A stretch of 64,000 nt of DNA. Source: Allobosea psychrotolerans (GTDB lineage: Bacteria; Pseudomonadota; Alphaproteobacteria; Rhizobiales; Beijerinckiaceae). Shown here piece after piece: positions 53,435 through 64,000 of this stretch. Position 1 is the first letter of the stretch; every line of letters begins with the position of its first letter. Location: assembly GCF_002917105.1 (NCBI RefSeq), contig NZ_PQFZ01000005.1, positions 177,834 through 241,833 on the forward strand, read 5' to 3'. The notes under the pieces are model-generated. The model ran no database searches. It saw only the letters and a list, made by a program, of their open reading frames with translations, and was not told the origin of the DNA. The position numbers and the translations under genes are program-made.

Positions 53435-55174
53435 ATGCGGCGGCGCGAACATCGATCCGGGGTGATGTCGGGTGTCAGATCCGAGCTGGAATCGATCGGT
53501 TCCTGGCTCCTCTGGGTCGCGATCTTCTCCGCATTCATCAGTATTCTCTACCTCGCCGGCACGCTTTACATGCTGCAGGTATACGACCGGGTTCTGACCA
53601 GCCGCTCGCTTCCGACACTGCTGGCGCTCTCCGCGATCGCTTTTGCGGCTTATCTTTTCCAGGGCATCATCGACGCCGTAAGGGCACGCATGCTCGCGCG
53701 CATCGGAGCGCGTTTCGAGCAGATGCTGTCGCTCCGCGCTTATGCGATGACGGTCGAATTGCCGGTCCGTGGATCGCCCGATCAGCAGGACGTGGCGCCG
53801 ATCCGCGATCTGGACCAGGTGCGCAGCTTCCTGGCGGGGCTAGGCCCTGCCGCATTGTTCGACCTGCCTTTCGCGCCGCTCTTCATCATCGTGGCGTTTC
53901 TGCTCCATCCCTGGCTCGGCTGGTTTGCTCTGCTGGGCGCTGTCCTCGTCGTCGCCGTGGCCGCCTGCACCGAAATGCAGAGCCGTGCGCCAGCGCGGGC
54001 ATTCTCTGCAATCTCGCTCGAGCGCCAGGCGCTTCTCGACGCCACGCGCCGCAATGCCGAAGTCATCTGCGCGCTGGGCATGCGGCAGGCATTCGCCGGG
54101 CGCTACCGCGAGATCAACGACAGGCTCGCCGGCCAGGCGCTGCGCAGGAGCGATGTCGTCAGCGCGACCGGAGCGCTCGCCAAGACCCTGCGCCTCGTCC
54201 TGCAATCGGGAGCCATCGGGCTCGGCGCCTATCTCGCGATCACCGGAGCGATCTCGGGAGGTGCGATCATCGCCGCGTCGATCCTCACCGCACGTGCGCT
54301 TGCGCCGATCGAGGCCGCCATCCAGCATTGGAAAGGCTTCATTGCAGCCAGGCAGGCTCTCGGGCGTCTCGACCGCGACCTCGCGGCGCATCCGACTGGC
54401 GAGCGCGAATTCGCCCTGCCTGCTCCGGAGGCGCGCCTCGAGGTCGAGAATCTCGTCGTCACGCCTCCCCGAGCGTCGCTGCCTGTCCTCAAGGGCGTCT
54501 CGCTACAGCTTTCCGCAGGCGACGCGCTCGGGATCATCGGCCCCACCGGCTCAGGAAAATCGACACTCGCCCGTGCCCTGGTCGGGGTGTGGCCGGCGGC
54601 CATGGGGAAACTGCGCCTCGACGGCGCGGACCTTGCGCAATGGGGGGACGAGCTTGGCCGGCATGTCGGCTACCTGCCGCAGGACATCGAGCTTTTCGAA
54701 GGCACCGTGGCCCAGAACATTGCGCGCTTCCGGAACTTCACCGGCTCTGCGGCGATCATCGCTGCCGCGAGAGCCGCGGCCGCCCATGACCTCATCCTGG
54801 GCCTGCCTCAGGGCTACCAGACGCAGATTGGACCATCCGGCGTCCTGCTGTCGGGTGGGCAGCGCCAGCGGATCGCCCTGGCGCGCGCGCTCTTCGGCGA
54901 TCCCTTCCTGATCGTGCTCGACGAGCCCAATGGCAATCTCGATCGCGAGGGCGACGAGGCCCTGTCGCAAGCGATCGCATCGGTAAGGTCGAGAGGCGGC
55001 GTCGTCGTGATCATCACGCACAGGCCTTCGGGTCTCGCTTCCGTCAATCTCGTCGCCCTGCTCGATGGCGGGCGGATCACCATGCTGGGTGCGCGCGACG
55101 AGATCATTCGCGCGCTGACGCGGCCGGCATCGCCCCCCGCTCCGGCGGGCCATGTCCGGCCGACCTTCGCATGA
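53435..55174 (+). CDS. type I secretion ABC transporter (PrtD/PrsD-like)
   Basis: A 579-residue permease-ATPase. Five to six membrane helices lie in residues ~25-310 (LYLAGTLYMLQVYDRVLTSRS is the family-typical N-terminal block). The ATPase has IIGPTGSGKSTLARAL, Q-loop YLPQDIELFEGTVAQNIARF, signature VLLSGGQRQRIALARAL, Walker B FLIVLDEPNGNLD and switch His ITHRPSG. ATG 53435 follows AAAGG with six-base spacing; earlier in-frame starts are rejected. It overlaps the HlyD gene by ATGA. Probable cargo is the divergent GH16. Confidence 0.93.
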   Translation: MRRREHRSGVMSGVRSELESIGSWLLWVAIFSAFISILYLAGTLYMLQVYDRVLTSRSLPTLLALSAIAFAAYLFQGIIDAVRARMLARIGARFEQMLSLRAYAMTVELPVRGSPDQQDVAPIRDLDQVRSFLAGLGPAALFDLPFAPLFIIVAFLLHPWLGWFALLGAVLVVAVAACTEMQSRAPARAFSAISLERQALLDATRRNAEVICALGMRQAFAGRYREINDRLAGQALRRSDVVSATGALAKTLRLVLQSGAIGLGAYLAITGAISGGAIIAASILTARALAPIEAAIQHWKGFIAARQALGRLDRDLAAHPTGEREFALPAPEARLEVENLVVTPPRASLPVLKGVSLQLSAGDALGIIGPTGSGKSTLARALVGVWPAAMGKLRLDGADLAQWGDELGRHVGYLPQDIELFEGTVAQNIARFRNFTGSAAIIAAARAAAAHDLILGLPQGYQTQIGPSGVLLSGGQRQRIALARALFGDPFLIVLDEPNGNLDREGDEALSQAIASVRSRGGVVVIITHRPSGLASVNLVALLDGGRITMLGARDEIIRALTRPASPPAPAGHVRPTFA

Positions 55175-56505
55175 AGGCTCTCGGCCCTGTCCCGCCGACT
55201 GCCGGGGATGGCCCCGACTATCTGCTGGCGCTGCGGCGGCAGCGGCGCGTCGCGCTGGCAGCCATGCTGCTCTTTGGGGGCAGCCTGGCTGCGTGGGGCT
55301 GGAGCGCGAGCCTTCAGGGCGCAGTCGTGTCGAGCGGCCAGCTCGTCGTGGCCGACGAGGTGAAGAAGATTCAGCACCAGACCGGAGGCACGGTCGTGGC
55401 GCTTCCCGTGAAGGAAGGGCAATCGGTGAAAGCAGGAGATGTCCTGCTGCGGCTCGACGAGACGGTAACAAGAACCACGCACCAGATTCTCTCTCGTCAG
55501 CTGGACGAGTTCTCCGTCAAGTCATCCAGGCTGGTTGCCGAGCGGGAGGGGCGGGAGGCGCCCGACTTCGCGGCTGAAATCCTCGGTCGGGCGGCTTCGC
55601 CGGACATCGCGGAACTGATCGCAGCGGAGCGGAGGCTCTTCGAAGTCCGCCGCACATCGCGAGAGGGCCTGCGCTCCCAATTGCGCAAGCGCATCGTCCA
55701 GCTCACCGAGGAAATTCGTGGAACGAGGGCCCAGCAGGTCGCGAAGGACCGTGAGGCAAGGATCATCGCCGTCGAGCTTGTCGGCGTCGAAACGCTGTAC
55801 AGGAAGAATCTGGTGCAGCTGACGCGCCTGAGCGAATTGCAGCGCAGCCAGGCTGCAATCGAGGGCCAGATCGGCCAGCTGATCGCCAGCATCGCGCAGG
55901 CGGAAGGCAAGATTGCCGAGATCTCGCTGCAGATCATGCAGATCGACGACGATCTGCGCGCGGAGGTTTCGAAGGAGCTCACCGAAGTCAGGGCGCGCGA
56001 GAGCGAGGCGATGGAGCGGCGTGCGGCTATTGAGGCGCAGCTCCGGCAGGTCGAACTGCGTGCTCCGGTGAGCGGCGTCGTGCATCAGCTCGCCATGCAT
56101 ACGATCGGCGGCGTCCTGCAGCCGGGAGAAGTGGCGATGCTGATCGTGCCAGGCGACGCCGACCTCGTCGTCGAGAGCAGGGTCGCGCCGACGGACGTCG
56201 ATCAGCTTGCGGTCGGGCATAGCGCACGTGTGAAAATCCTCGCCGGAAATCGCGCCAGCGTTCCCGAGATCACCGGTCGCCTCGCGCAGGTCGGTGCCGA
56301 TATCCGGCGCGACGAGCGCACCAACCTCTCATACTACGCCGCGCGAATCGCTCTGGAGCCGGCCGAGATCGCCCGCCTCGCGCCGCTCAGGCTCGTTCCC
56401 GGCATGCAGGCCGAGGTCTTCATCGAAACGGAGGCCCGCCGACCGATCGATTTTCTCCTCAAGCCGATCAGCGATCATTTCCGACGGGCATTGACCGAGC
56501 GCTAG
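55171..56505 (+). CDS. HlyD-family membrane fusion protein (PrtE/PrsE-like)
   Basis: A 444-residue adaptor. It has a short cytoplasmic N-terminus, one membrane helix (RRVALAAMLLFGGSLAAWGW), a lipoyl-like half-motif GGTVVALPVKEGQSVKAGDVLLRLDE, a long coiled coil (~100-280), then LRAPVSGVVHQL and a C-terminal beta domain. Together with the ABC protein and an outer-membrane TolC (not in window) it forms a type I secretion channel. Coupled to the upstream gene by ATGA. Confidence 0.93.
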   Translation: MKALGPVPPTAGDGPDYLLALRRQRRVALAAMLLFGGSLAAWGWSASLQGAVVSSGQLVVADEVKKIQHQTGGTVVALPVKEGQSVKAGDVLLRLDETVTRTTHQILSRQLDEFSVKSSRLVAEREGREAPDFAAEILGRAASPDIAELIAAERRLFEVRRTSREGLRSQLRKRIVQLTEEIRGTRAQQVAKDREARIIAVELVGVETLYRKNLVQLTRLSELQRSQAAIEGQIGQLIASIAQAEGKIAEISLQIMQIDDDLRAEVSKELTEVRARESEAMERRAAIEAQLRQVELRAPVSGVVHQLAMHTIGGVLQPGEVAMLIVPGDADLVVESRVAPTDVDQLAVGHSARVKILAGNRASVPEITGRLAQVGADIRRDERTNLSYYAARIALEPAEIARLAPLRLVPGMQAEVFIETEARRPIDFLLKPISDHFRRALTER

Positions 56506-56669
56506 AGCGTCTTCGAGCGAAGTGGACACCGGTTCGCGTGAAGAAAACGCGTTAAAACAAGGAACTAGGGCATTTCTGCGATTTGGAGAAACGCGAAAAT
56601 GCTCCAGAGCATGCCGCGTTTTCATGGCCGCGCGCGTCATCCCGGACGCAGCGAAGCGGAGATCCGGGG
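56503..56669. repeat. two adjoining dispersed repeat elements
   Basis: 56503-56612 carries GCGAAGTGGACACCGGTTCG and GTGAAGAAAACGCG, related to 6938-7075. At ~56635-56669, GTCATCCCGGACGCAGCGAA-type sequence follows, a common alphaproteobacterial intergenic element. The junction with the sugar kinase remnant is immediately after. Confidence 0.6.
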
Positions 56670-56673
56670 CCAC

Positions 56674-56895
56674 AAGCCCGAAGCGATCGTCGCGAGCTCG
56701 GCTGTCGGGGCCGGCGACAGTTTTCTCGGGGCGATGATCTTTGCACATGCGAAAGGATGGGCGCCGCAGGAGGCCCTGCGGCTGGGCCTTGCGGCCGGCG
56801 CAGCTGCGGTGCCGACGCCTGGCACCGCCCCGTGTGGGCGCAAGGACGCGAAGCGCTTCTATGCAGAGACGGGGCAAGGCGAGCGGATCGCTTGA
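56674..56895 (+). pseudogene. PfkB-family sugar kinase, C-terminal remnant
   Basis: Reads ...KPEAIVASSAVGAGDSFLGAMIFAH, then EALRLGLAAGAAAVPTPGTAPCG and a proper end. AVGAGDSF contains the catalytic Asp of PfkB/1-phosphofructokinase-type kinases. The N-terminal ~240 residues are missing and the 5' side is repeat sequence, so the gene was truncated, probably by recombination at a repeat. It lies 74 bases before ppsA. Confidence 0.75.
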
Positions 56896-56969
56896 TTGAT
56901 CAAGGTCAAGGTCTTGTGCCGGCCGAAGCCCGAGACTGGCCAAAGCCGGTGCCTCTGGGAGATGGAGCG

Positions 56970-59368
<2,399 letters not shown>

Positions 59369-59372
<4 letters not shown>

Positions 59373-60064
59373 ATGCAGGCGACATCATGACGCTTGGTGC
59401 GGCCACGGTCCGTCCGGGCACGGCCGTCCTTACTGCCGTGCAATTGATGCTTCATCACGGCATCAGCGGATTGCCGGTGATCGACGATGACGAGCGACTC
59501 GTCGGCATGGTGACGGAACGCGACCTGTTGCGACGCGCAGAAGCCGGCACCGAGCAGGAGCGGCCGCGTTGGCTCTCCTTTTTGATGGAGCCCGCCGCAC
59601 GGGCGGAGGACTACGTCCGCAGCCATGGCCGCAAGGTCTCCGACGTGATGACGCATGATCCCGAGAGCGTCGCGCCCGAGACTCCGCTCGCCGACGTGGT
59701 GGTGCTGATGGAGCGGCGCGGCTTCAAGCGCCTGCCGGTCGTGCGCGACGGCAAGGTGATCGGCATCGTGAGCCGGGCGAACTTCCTGCGTGTTCTGGCG
59801 CGCCGGCTCGATGACGCCGCCAAGGTCTCGGTGGATGATCTCGTCATCCGCCGGCGCATCTTCGACGAGATCGAGAAGCAGCGCTGGATCTCGACGGATT
59901 CGGTCGATGTCGTCGTCAATGGCGGCAAGGTGGAGCTCAACGGGGTGGTCAGCGACGAACGGCTGCGCGAGGCGCTGCGCGTCGTGGCGGAGAGCGTGCC
60001 CGGTGTCGGAGAGGTGGTCGACCGCGTTCGCGTCGAGCGCCCTCTGCCTCATTGGCCGATGTGA
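59369..60064 (+). CDS. CBS-pair plus BON domain protein
   Basis: A 231-residue protein. Two CBS motifs (MNAGDIMTLGAATVRPGTAVLTAVQLMLHHGISGLPVID and KVSDVMTHDPESVAPETPLADVVVLMERRGFKRLPVV) form a nucleotide-sensing Bateman module, followed by a BON-like C-terminus (VDVVVNGGKVELNGVVSDERLREALRVVAESVPGV). The AGGAG site lies inside ppsA. Translational coupling to ppsA suggests it senses adenylate charge or regulates PEP synthase; this is inference. Confidence 0.9.
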
Positions 60065-60194
60065 CCGTCCGCCGGCCGCGACGGCGGAACGAGGTGGAGG
60101 CTGGCGCTGGCCACCATGGTGATCAGGGCCGCCTGCCGCTGATGCGCTCAGCTATCGGCCAAATGCGGCGCCCCCCAGGTCCGGAGCCCGAGGC

Positions 60195-61196
60195 ATGTTC
60201 CAGTTCCCCGTCCTGATCGGAGACATCGGCGGCACCAATGCGCGCTTTGCGCTGATCCCCGGGCCGGGGAGCGCCTTCGTAATGCTGGCGAAGCGGCCGA
60301 CTGCCGATCATTCTGATCCGTCCGCCGCCATTGCTGCAGCTCTGCGGGACACGGCGTCGGCGCGGCCGCGCACGGTGCTGCTCGCAGCCGCGACGCGGGT
60401 CGGCGCGCCCGTCGTCCATCTCACCAACGCCGCCTGGACCCTCGACGCCGAGCGGATCGGCCGTGACCTCGATATCGATCACGTCGTGCTCATGAACGAT
60501 TACGTGCCGGTAGCGATGGCAATAGGCGACCCGGCACCGGGCTTTTCCGAGCAACTCGGCCCGGTCGCTCCGGGCGACGGCGGAGCGCGCCTCGTTCTCG
60601 GTCCCGGCACCGGACTCGGCGCCGCCGCTCTGGTGCCGATGGGCGAGCGCTTCGCCGTGCTGCCGACCGAGGCGGGCCATGTGGAATTCGGCGCCTGCGA
60701 GGCGGAGGAGTTCTCGCTCTGGCCTCTGCTCGAGCGGGCGCACGGTCGCCTGACGAGCGAGACGGTGCTGTCCGGGCCTGGCCTTGCGCGTCTTTACCGG
60801 GCCTTGGCGATGCGCCGCGGTGCCGAGCCGCTGCGGCTCACGCCAGCGGAGATCGTCGGCCGCGGCTTCGCCGGCGCCGACGATCTCGCCTCCGCGACCC
60901 TGGGAATCTTTGCGCAGCTACTCGGACGCTTCGCTGGCGATCTCGCTCTGATCTTCTCGGCGACGGGCGGTGTCTTCGTCGCCGGCGGCATTGCGCCGCG
61001 GATGATTCCGATGCTCGCCGATGGTGGCTTCCGCACGGCGTTCGAGCGCAAGGCGCCGTTCGAGAACCTCGTCCGAAATATCGCGACCGTCGTCGTCGTG
61101 GATCCGGAGCCGGGCCTGACCGGCCTCTGCCGCCTCGTCGCCGATCCGGGTCGCTTCATTTTCGACATGTGGGAGTGGCGCCGCCCCGGCGCCTAG
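60195..61196 (+). CDS. glk: glucokinase
   Basis: A 333-residue bacterial glucokinase: phosphate-1 motif LIGDIGGTNARFALI at the N-terminus, the sugar-contacting VVLMNDYVPVAMAIG, phosphate-2 LVLGPGTGLGAAALV, TEAGHVEFG with the catalytic acid zone, and FVAGGIAPRMIPML. It phosphorylates glucose, including that released by the convergent beta-glucosidase. Its TAG shares bases with the stop of that gene on the other strand (CTAG). Confidence 0.95.
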   Translation: MFQFPVLIGDIGGTNARFALIPGPGSAFVMLAKRPTADHSDPSAAIAAALRDTASARPRTVLLAAATRVGAPVVHLTNAAWTLDAERIGRDLDIDHVVLMNDYVPVAMAIGDPAPGFSEQLGPVAPGDGGARLVLGPGTGLGAAALVPMGERFAVLPTEAGHVEFGACEAEEFSLWPLLERAHGRLTSETVLSGPGLARLYRALAMRRGAEPLRLTPAEIVGRGFAGADDLASATLGIFAQLLGRFAGDLALIFSATGGVFVAGGIAPRMIPMLADGGFRTAFERKAPFENLVRNIATVVVVDPEPGLTGLCRLVADPGRFIFDMWEWRRPGA

Positions 61197-63364
61197 ACCG
61201 GATCCGATCGGACTGAAACAGGCTGATCGGCCAAGCGGTCCTGAGCGACGATGACGCGGATGCTCGTCCGCAACAGACTGCCCCTGTCAGCGCTTTTTCC
61301 GACGAAGAGCTCGATCTCTCCCACCTCGAGCACCGGTGCGAGGCTGCGCCCAGCAAAGATGAATGCCTCGCTCGTGAGCGTGAACGTCACCGTTCCGCGT
61401 TCGCCAGGCCTGAGGCGGATTTTCGCGAAATCCTTGAGTTCGAGCAACGGACGAGCGACGCTCGCGACCGGATCGTGAATGAAGAACAGCACGGTTTCCT
61501 CGCCCGCCACCGGTCCTTCATTGGTGACGTCGACCGCGATCTCGATATGCTGCCCCCGGCGTATTTCGGTCGTCGTCGAGCGCAGTCCCGACAGGACGAA
61601 GCGGCTGTAGGACAGCCCGTGGCCGAAGGGGAATTGCGGCGTCGCCGGCACATCGAGATATTTGCTGGTGAAGCGGTTCGCAGCGATCTCCGGCCGCCCA
61701 GTCGGGCGCTCGGCATAGAAGATCGGGATCTGCCCGACGTCTCGCGGCCAGGACACCGGCAGGCGTCCGCTCGGATTTGCGGCGCCGATCAGCACGTCGG
61801 CGATGGCGTGGCCCGCCTCCTGGCCGAGGAACCACGTCGCGAGCACCGCCGAGGCGCGCTCCACCAGCCACGGCACGATCAACGGTCGTCCAGAGGCAAT
61901 GAGGGCGACGACCGGCTTTCCGAGATCGAGAATCGCCTCCGCGAGTATCCGCTGCGCTCCCGGCAATTCCGGGTGGGCGCGACTGCCGGCCTCGCCGCTC
62001 ATCGTCTCGTCCTCGCCAAGGCAGAGCACGACGATATCGGCCGTCTCGGCAATGCGGCAGGCATCCGCGATCCCGTGCGTATCAGAGCCGGCGATCGAAA
62101 CGCCGGCCGAGACATCGACGACGCAATCCGGCAATGCCAGGCGCAGGCCGTCGGCGATGGTCGTGGCGTCCGTACCCTCGCCTATGGCGGCCCAGGGCCC
62201 CAGCATCGCCCGGGCCGCGTCCGCGAGCGGACCGACCACGGCGATGCGCCGCAGGCCGGGCGGCAGCGGCAGGACACCGTCATTGGTCAGCAGGACGATG
62301 GAACGCCGGGCCGCCTCGCGAGCGAGGTCTCGGCCGAGGCCGTCATCGGCCGGCGCGTCCCGCGACAATCCGCGATAGGGCTCATCGAACAGACCGAGGC
62401 GCTCCTTGAGGCGAAGGACCCGCATGACGGCTGCATCCACGGCTTCCAGCCCAACGAGCCCGCGCGCCAGCGCGGCAGGCAAGCCGCGCCGGTAGGCATC
62501 GCCCATCATGTCGATGTCGATGCCTGCGGTCAGCGCCAGGGCCGCGGCCTCGGCGAGGTCGGCAGCAACGCCATGCGGGACAAGCTCCGCAACCGCGCCG
62601 TAATCGCTGATGACGACGCCCTCGAAACCCCAGGCGCACCGCAATGTCTTCCGAAGCAGCGTCACATTGGCGTGCGCCGGCACGCCGGCGATATCGGTGA
62701 AGGCGGCCATGATCGCGGCAACGCCTGCATCCGCGGCAGCCTTGAACGCCGGAAGGTGCAATTCGAGCAAGGTGCGTTCCGAGAGGTCGCCGGAGGCATA
62801 CTCGCGTCCGGCGGTGACAGCCCCGTAGGCGCCGATATGCTTGGCGGTGGCAGCAAGGCTCGTCGGATCGGACAAAGAGCGCCCCTGAAAGCCGCGCACC
62901 TTCGCCGAGGCGAAACGGCTGCCGAGAAGCGGATCCTCGCCGGGGCTCTCGGCGATGCGGCCCCAGCGCGGATCGCGTGCGAGGTCGAGCATGGGCGCGA
63001 AGGTGAGCATGATGCCGTCGCGCGAAGCTTCCGCCGCAGCGGCTCGAGCAGTCGCCTCCCACAGGGGCGGGTCAAAGGCCGCAGCCTCCGCCAGCGGGAT
63101 CGGAAAGATCGTTCGATGACCGTGCAGGACGTCGAGGCCGAAGAGGAGCGGAATCTCGAGCCGCGTTTCCTCAATTGCGAGACGCTGCAGCTCGCGCACG
63201 ATCTCGGAGCCGTGCACATTGAGCAGGCTGCCCAGCCTGCCCTCGCGAATTGCCGATTGCACGTCGCGAGTCGTTCCGTGCCCGGACCCCTCGGCCATGG
63301 TGAGCTGACCGATCTTCTCCTCCAAAGTCATGGCTGCAAGGAGTGCCTCGATAACTTTGGCCAT
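61193..63364 (-). CDS. GH3 beta-glucosidase
   Basis: A 723-residue GH3 enzyme (BglX type). The N-terminal barrel has MTLEEKIGQLTM, GLDVLHGHRTIFPIPLAEAAAFDP, MLDLARDPRWGRIAESPGEDP and the nucleophile Asp254 in GVVISDYGAVAEL. The C-terminal sandwich (ADIVVLCLGEDETMSGEAGSR) supplies the general acid region, and the last ~90 residues form a fibronectin III-like domain. No clear signal peptide. ATG 63364 is favoured over an extension to 63475. It releases glucose from beta-glucans or cello-oligosaccharides and is convergent with glk. Confidence 0.94.
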   Translation of the reverse strand: MAKVIEALLAAMTLEEKIGQLTMAEGSGHGTTRDVQSAIREGRLGSLLNVHGSEIVRELQRLAIEETRLEIPLLFGLDVLHGHRTIFPIPLAEAAAFDPPLWEATARAAAAEASRDGIMLTFAPMLDLARDPRWGRIAESPGEDPLLGSRFASAKVRGFQGRSLSDPTSLAATAKHIGAYGAVTAGREYASGDLSERTLLELHLPAFKAAADAGVAAIMAAFTDIAGVPAHANVTLLRKTLRCAWGFEGVVISDYGAVAELVPHGVAADLAEAAALALTAGIDIDMMGDAYRRGLPAALARGLVGLEAVDAAVMRVLRLKERLGLFDEPYRGLSRDAPADDGLGRDLAREAARRSIVLLTNDGVLPLPPGLRRIAVVGPLADAARAMLGPWAAIGEGTDATTIADGLRLALPDCVVDVSAGVSIAGSDTHGIADACRIAETADIVVLCLGEDETMSGEAGSRAHPELPGAQRILAEAILDLGKPVVALIASGRPLIVPWLVERASAVLATWFLGQEAGHAIADVLIGAANPSGRLPVSWPRDVGQIPIFYAERPTGRPEIAANRFTSKYLDVPATPQFPFGHGLSYSRFVLSGLRSTTTEIRRGQHIEIAVDVTNEGPVAGEETVLFFIHDPVASVARPLLELKDFAKIRLRPGERGTVTFTLTSEAFIFAGRSLAPVLEVGEIELFVGKSADRGSLLRTSIRVIVAQDRLADQPVSVRSDPV

Positions 63365-63492
63365 GACTGGTTGCCTCGCTGGTCTGTCGCGAGCTTCGCC
63401 CTGAGCGGTGCTGGATGAAATGACCTGGATCAAAGAATGGCGGATGGGACGCCCTAAGCTTGCCAAAGTCGACAAGGGGAGCAGGGTCGACG

Positions 63493-64000
63493 ATGTCTCA
63501 TGTCGGCGAACCGTTCACGCTTCCGCCTCGTCGGATGCCCGGCATCCGGGCGACGGGCTCGCGCGTCGGCAAATTCGTGCGCAGGCTATGGTCGACGCCG
63601 GAGGCAGCCAGGCTCGGCTGGCTCGTGCTCGGACTGTTCGCGGTCATCGTCGCCACGGTCGTCGGGCAGATTTGGCTGAACGCATGGAACCAGCCCTTCT
63701 ACGATGCTCTGGCGCAGAAGGATCTGGCCGCCTTCGCCCAACAGACGCTCGTTTTCCTCTACATCGCGGGCGGGCTCCTCGTCCTCAACGTGGCGCAGAA
63801 CTGGCTTCACGAGACCGTCAAGGTCAGGCTGCGCGAACTGCTCACCGGCAGCCTGCTCGACGATTGGCTCGGGCCCCGGCGCGCCGTCCATCTCGCACTG
63901 GCCGGCGAGATCGGCGTCAATCCCGACCAACGCATCCACGAGGATGCGCGCCATCTCAGCGAGCTGTCGGCCGATCTGGGCATCGGGCTGCTGCAGGCCG
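63493..64000 (+). CDS. YddA/BacA-like ABC transporter, N-terminal part (truncated by window end)
   Basis: Open from ATG 63493 to the window end, 169 codons, so the 3' part is missing. A first membrane helix (LGWLVLGLFAVIVATVVGQIWL) is followed by NAWNQPFYDALAQKD and DQRIHEDARHLSELSADLGIG, both diagnostic of the ABC_membrane_2 family (SbmA/BacA/YddA/ABCD type). Such proteins move peptides, very-long-chain fatty acids or vitamin B12. Divergent from the GH3 gene across 128 bases. Confidence 0.85.
   Translation, partial: MSHVGEPFTLPPRRMPGIRATGSRVGKFVRRLWSTPEAARLGWLVLGLFAVIVATVVGQIWLNAWNQPFYDALAQKDLAAFAQQTLVFLYIAGGLLVLNVAQNWLHETVKVRLRELLTGSLLDDWLGPRRAVHLALAGEIGVNPDQRIHEDARHLSELSADLGIGLLQA

Noticed and set aside
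53106..53435. 109-residue plus-strand frame before the type I exporter
   Set aside because: Low-complexity Arg/Ser-rich end, no ribosome site, and it runs into the exporter start; not supported.

Overview
The window reads as the chromosome of a high-GC alphaproteobacterium of the Hyphomicrobiales. The Aap-type amino-acid importer, the ExoF/ExoY-like polysaccharide genes, the PrsDE-like type I exporter with a GH16 glycanase, and several dispersed palindromic repeats all fit this order. A Bosea-like genus is my best guess, which is inference from gene style and not from a search. No rRNA, tRNA, CRISPR array or intact insertion sequence was seen.

Layout. 1-6.9 kb: the 3' end of an autotransporter, then small soluble or stress-type genes (GNAT-like acetyltransferase, VOC protein, DUF3008, a glycine-rich 17M-like protein, CinA amidohydrolase), then an alpha/beta hydrolase divergent from an AraC regulator. 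7-33 kb: a large exopolysaccharide/capsule locus with a GH16 glycanase, five glycosyltransferase genes (one a GT4-GT2 fusion), a COG5610-type HAD protein behind a candidate sigma-54 promoter, a Wzx flippase, an acyltransferase, a Wzz/BY-kinase-like chain-length protein with a degenerate Walker A, a Wzy-like polymerase, a methyltransferase, an ExoY/WbaP-like initiating transferase, a LuxR regulator lacking its phospho-acceptor Asp, an ExoF/Wza-like export protein, a VanZ-like protein, a GDP-mannose pyrophosphorylase and an MsbA-like ABC exporter. This is the part list of a Wzx/Wzy-type pathway.

33-41 kb: an RNB-domain ribonuclease and a decayed ParB-like gene bracketed by ~108-bp direct repeats, a GST divergent from an HxlR regulator, a two-component system with a DUF2809 protein, and a DUF4173-type membrane protein. 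41-51 kb: an amino-acid uptake and catabolism block on the minus strand (aapJ-Q-M-P, a divergent SHMT-like enzyme, a class V aminotransferase, an asparaginase) with a divergent LysR regulator. A ~120-bp palindromic repeat sits in frame inside the N-terminus of the SHMT-like gene, and a second copy leads into the LysR gene.

51-64 kb: a leaderless GH16 enzyme with two nearly identical carbohydrate-binding modules, divergent from a type I secretion ABC/HlyD pair that probably exports it; a truncated PfkB sugar kinase remnant; PEP synthase overlapping a CBS-BON protein; glucokinase; a convergent GH3 beta-glucosidase sharing its stop site with glk; and the start of a BacA/YddA-like ABC transporter. 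Polysaccharide synthesis and trimming, glucan breakdown and glucose phosphorylation lie close together, so a linked surface-glycan and sugar metabolism theme is plausible.
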